9,105 nucleotides of DNA, taken from Blastococcus sp. CT_GayMR20. Its GTDB lineage: Bacteria; Actinomycetota; Actinomycetes; Mycobacteriales; Geodermatophilaceae. The DNA lies in the NCBI RefSeq assembly GCF_004570345.1, contig NZ_SPQM01000163.1, positions 1 through 9,105 on the forward strand, read 5' to 3'. Below the pieces are notes generated by a model. That model ran no database searches. It was not told where the DNA came from and worked only from the letters and a program-made list of their open reading frames with translations. This document shows positions 8,227-9,105 of the stretch, piece by piece. Positions within the stretch are counted from its first letter, which is position 1. Each line of letters opens with the position of its first letter. The translations under genes were made by a program, and so were the position numbers.

Positions 8227-8919
8227 ATGGGGCACCCTGGAGGGGTGAATGCGCAGCGCACCGCCGACCTCGGCTTCGCCCGGCTGGACCTCGACCGGGG
8301 AACGCGCACCGGGACGCCCGAGGTGGTCTACGCCGCCGGCAAGACGCCGGCGCAGACCGTCGCCTGCCTGGCCGCGCTCCTTGAGGGCGGCAGCCCGCTC
8401 GCCTGGGCCACGCGGGTGGACGACGCCACCGCCGCGGCCGTCCTCGGGCGCTGGCCGGACGCCGTCGTCGACGCCGACGCCCGCTCGGCCTTCGTCGGGG
8501 AGCTCCCTGCCCCGGTGGGCACCGTCCTCGTGCTCACCGCCGGGACGTCGGACGGCCCGGTGGCCGCCGAGGTGGCCGCGACCCTGGCCGCGAGCGGCGT
8601 CGGCTGCCGGCGGGTGGACGACGTGGGCGTGGCCGGCGTGCACCGCGTGCTCGCCGTCGCGCCGGACCTGGCCGAGGCGGACGCGGTCGTCGTGGTCGCC
8701 GGCATGGACGGCGCGCTGCCCAGCGTGGTCGCCGGGCTCACCGACCGGCTGGTCGTCGCCGTCCCGACGTCCGTGGGCTACGGCGCCGCGTTCGAGGGGC
8801 TGGCCGCGCTGCTGACCATGCTCACCGCCTGCGCGCCGGGCGTGCTGGTGGTCAACATCGACAACGGGTTCGGCGCCGGTGTGGCCGCCGCGCGGATCGC
8901 GAGGTCGGCTCAGCGGTAG
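8227..8919 (+). CDS. larB: Pyridinium-3,5-biscarboxylic acid mononucleotide synthase LarB
   Basis: LarB carries out the first step of nickel-pincer nucleotide synthesis: it carboxylates the pyridinium ring of nicotinic acid adenine dinucleotide and releases AMP. The 230-residue product has an N-terminal segment DLGFARLDLDRGTRTG (14-29), PEVVYAAGKTPAQT (31-44), and a PurE/AIR-carboxylase-like core. Core motifs are TAGTSDGPVAAE (104-115), DVGVAGVHR (132-140), VVAGMDGALPSVVAG (156-170), VPTSVGYGAAF (179-189) and NIDNGFGAG (210-218). C202 in TACAPGV probably matches the active-site cysteine of Lactobacillus LarB. The start is uncertain. ATG 8227 has no Shine-Dalgarno and may be leaderless; GTG 8245 has GGAGG only one base away. 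Either gives a shorter N terminus than many LarB proteins, which carry an extra helical segment. The 3' end overlaps larE tail to tail. Confidence 0.94.
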   Translation: MGHPGGVNAQRTADLGFARLDLDRGTRTGTPEVVYAAGKTPAQTVACLAALLEGGSPLAWATRVDDATAAAVLGRWPDAVVDADARSAFVGELPAPVGTVLVLTAGTSDGPVAAEVAATLAASGVGCRRVDDVGVAGVHRVLAVAPDLAEADAVVVVAGMDGALPSVVAGLTDRLVVAVPTSVGYGAAFEGLAALLTMLTACAPGVLVVNIDNGFGAGVAAARIARSAQR

Positions 8920-9105
8920 CGGACCGGGTCCGGCAGCAGTTCGTTCATCGAACCCGACCGGAAACCGCGCGGGTCGAGCTCCACGCGCTCGAACCCGGCC
9001 ACTGCGGCCAGCAGGTCCGGCCGCGCGGCGACCTCGGGCACGCGCCCGGCGTCGATCTCCACCCGCGCGGTGCCGCCGCCCAGGTCGCGCACGCGGAGGT
9101 CGCGC
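8910..9105 (-). CDS. larE: LarE, ATP-dependent sacrificial sulfur transferase (C-terminal part, cut by window edge)
   Basis: The last 64 residues of a protein whose start lies beyond the right edge. The segment RVRDLGGGTARVEID and the ending LDPRGFRSGSMNE match the C-terminal end of LarE (PP-loop ATP pyrophosphatase fold). LarE activates the carboxylates of the LarB product with ATP and donates sulfur to build the thiocarboxylates of the nickel-pincer nucleotide. The ATP-binding SGGxDS loop and the sacrificial cysteine lie outside the window, so whether this is the single-cysteine or the iron-sulfur-cluster type cannot be judged. Its neighbour larB acts one step earlier in the pathway, which supports the call. 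The TGA (8912-8910) lies inside the final codons of larB. Confidence 0.87.
   Translation of the reverse strand, partial: RDLRVRDLGGGTARVEIDAGRVPEVAARPDLLAAVAGFERVELDPRGFRSGSMNELLPDPVRYR

Overview
The window is a dense stretch of chromosome from a strongly GC-rich bacterium. GTG starts are common, third codon positions are mostly G or C, and long open frames run antisense to the real genes. The gene set and order (ribF, rpsO, polynucleotide phosphorylase, M16 peptidase, dapB, all on one strand) match the ribF-rpsO-gpsI-pepR-dapB neighbourhood known from mycobacteria and other Actinomycetota. Protein sequences such as DapB and the MhuD-like heme oxygenase also look actinobacterial. A Geodermatophilales-like or Frankiales-like host is my guess, not something the sequence proves.

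Layout, right to left along the minus strand, which carries most genes: an MhuD-like ABM-domain protein (7855-8187); a 99 bp gap with a strong hairpin; ilvE (6616-7755); 17 bp later ribF (5645-6598); a 92 bp structured leader; rpsO (5283-5552); a 279 bp spacer with two hairpins; pnp/gpsI (2736-5003); an M16 processing-protease-like gene overlapping pnp by 4 bp (1378-2739); a small VanZ-like membrane protein starting just after the M16 stop (1010-1372); dapB (157-963); then 156 bp with no convincing gene. At the right end larB (8227-8919) lies on the plus strand, divergent from the ABM gene. It converges, with a 10 bp overlap, on the 3' end of larE (8910-9105, minus, cut by the window edge).

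How the genes fit together: ilvE (branched-chain amino acids), ribF (FMN/FAD), rpsO (30S subunit), pnp (RNA decay), the M16 protease and dapB (lysine/diaminopimelate) form a run of housekeeping genes that are probably at least partly co-transcribed. larB and larE belong to the nickel-pincer nucleotide (NPN) cofactor pathway that serves lactate racemase and related LarA-family enzymes. No larA or larC is in view.

I do not see a clearly new multi-gene system. The best candidates for something undescribed are RNA structures: two mutually exclusive folds in the rpsO leader, a near-continuous 21 bp hairpin directly after the rpsO stop, and a 15 bp hairpin ahead of ilvE whose wobble pairs work only in the minus-strand RNA. 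The tail-to-tail overlap of larB and larE is also unusual.
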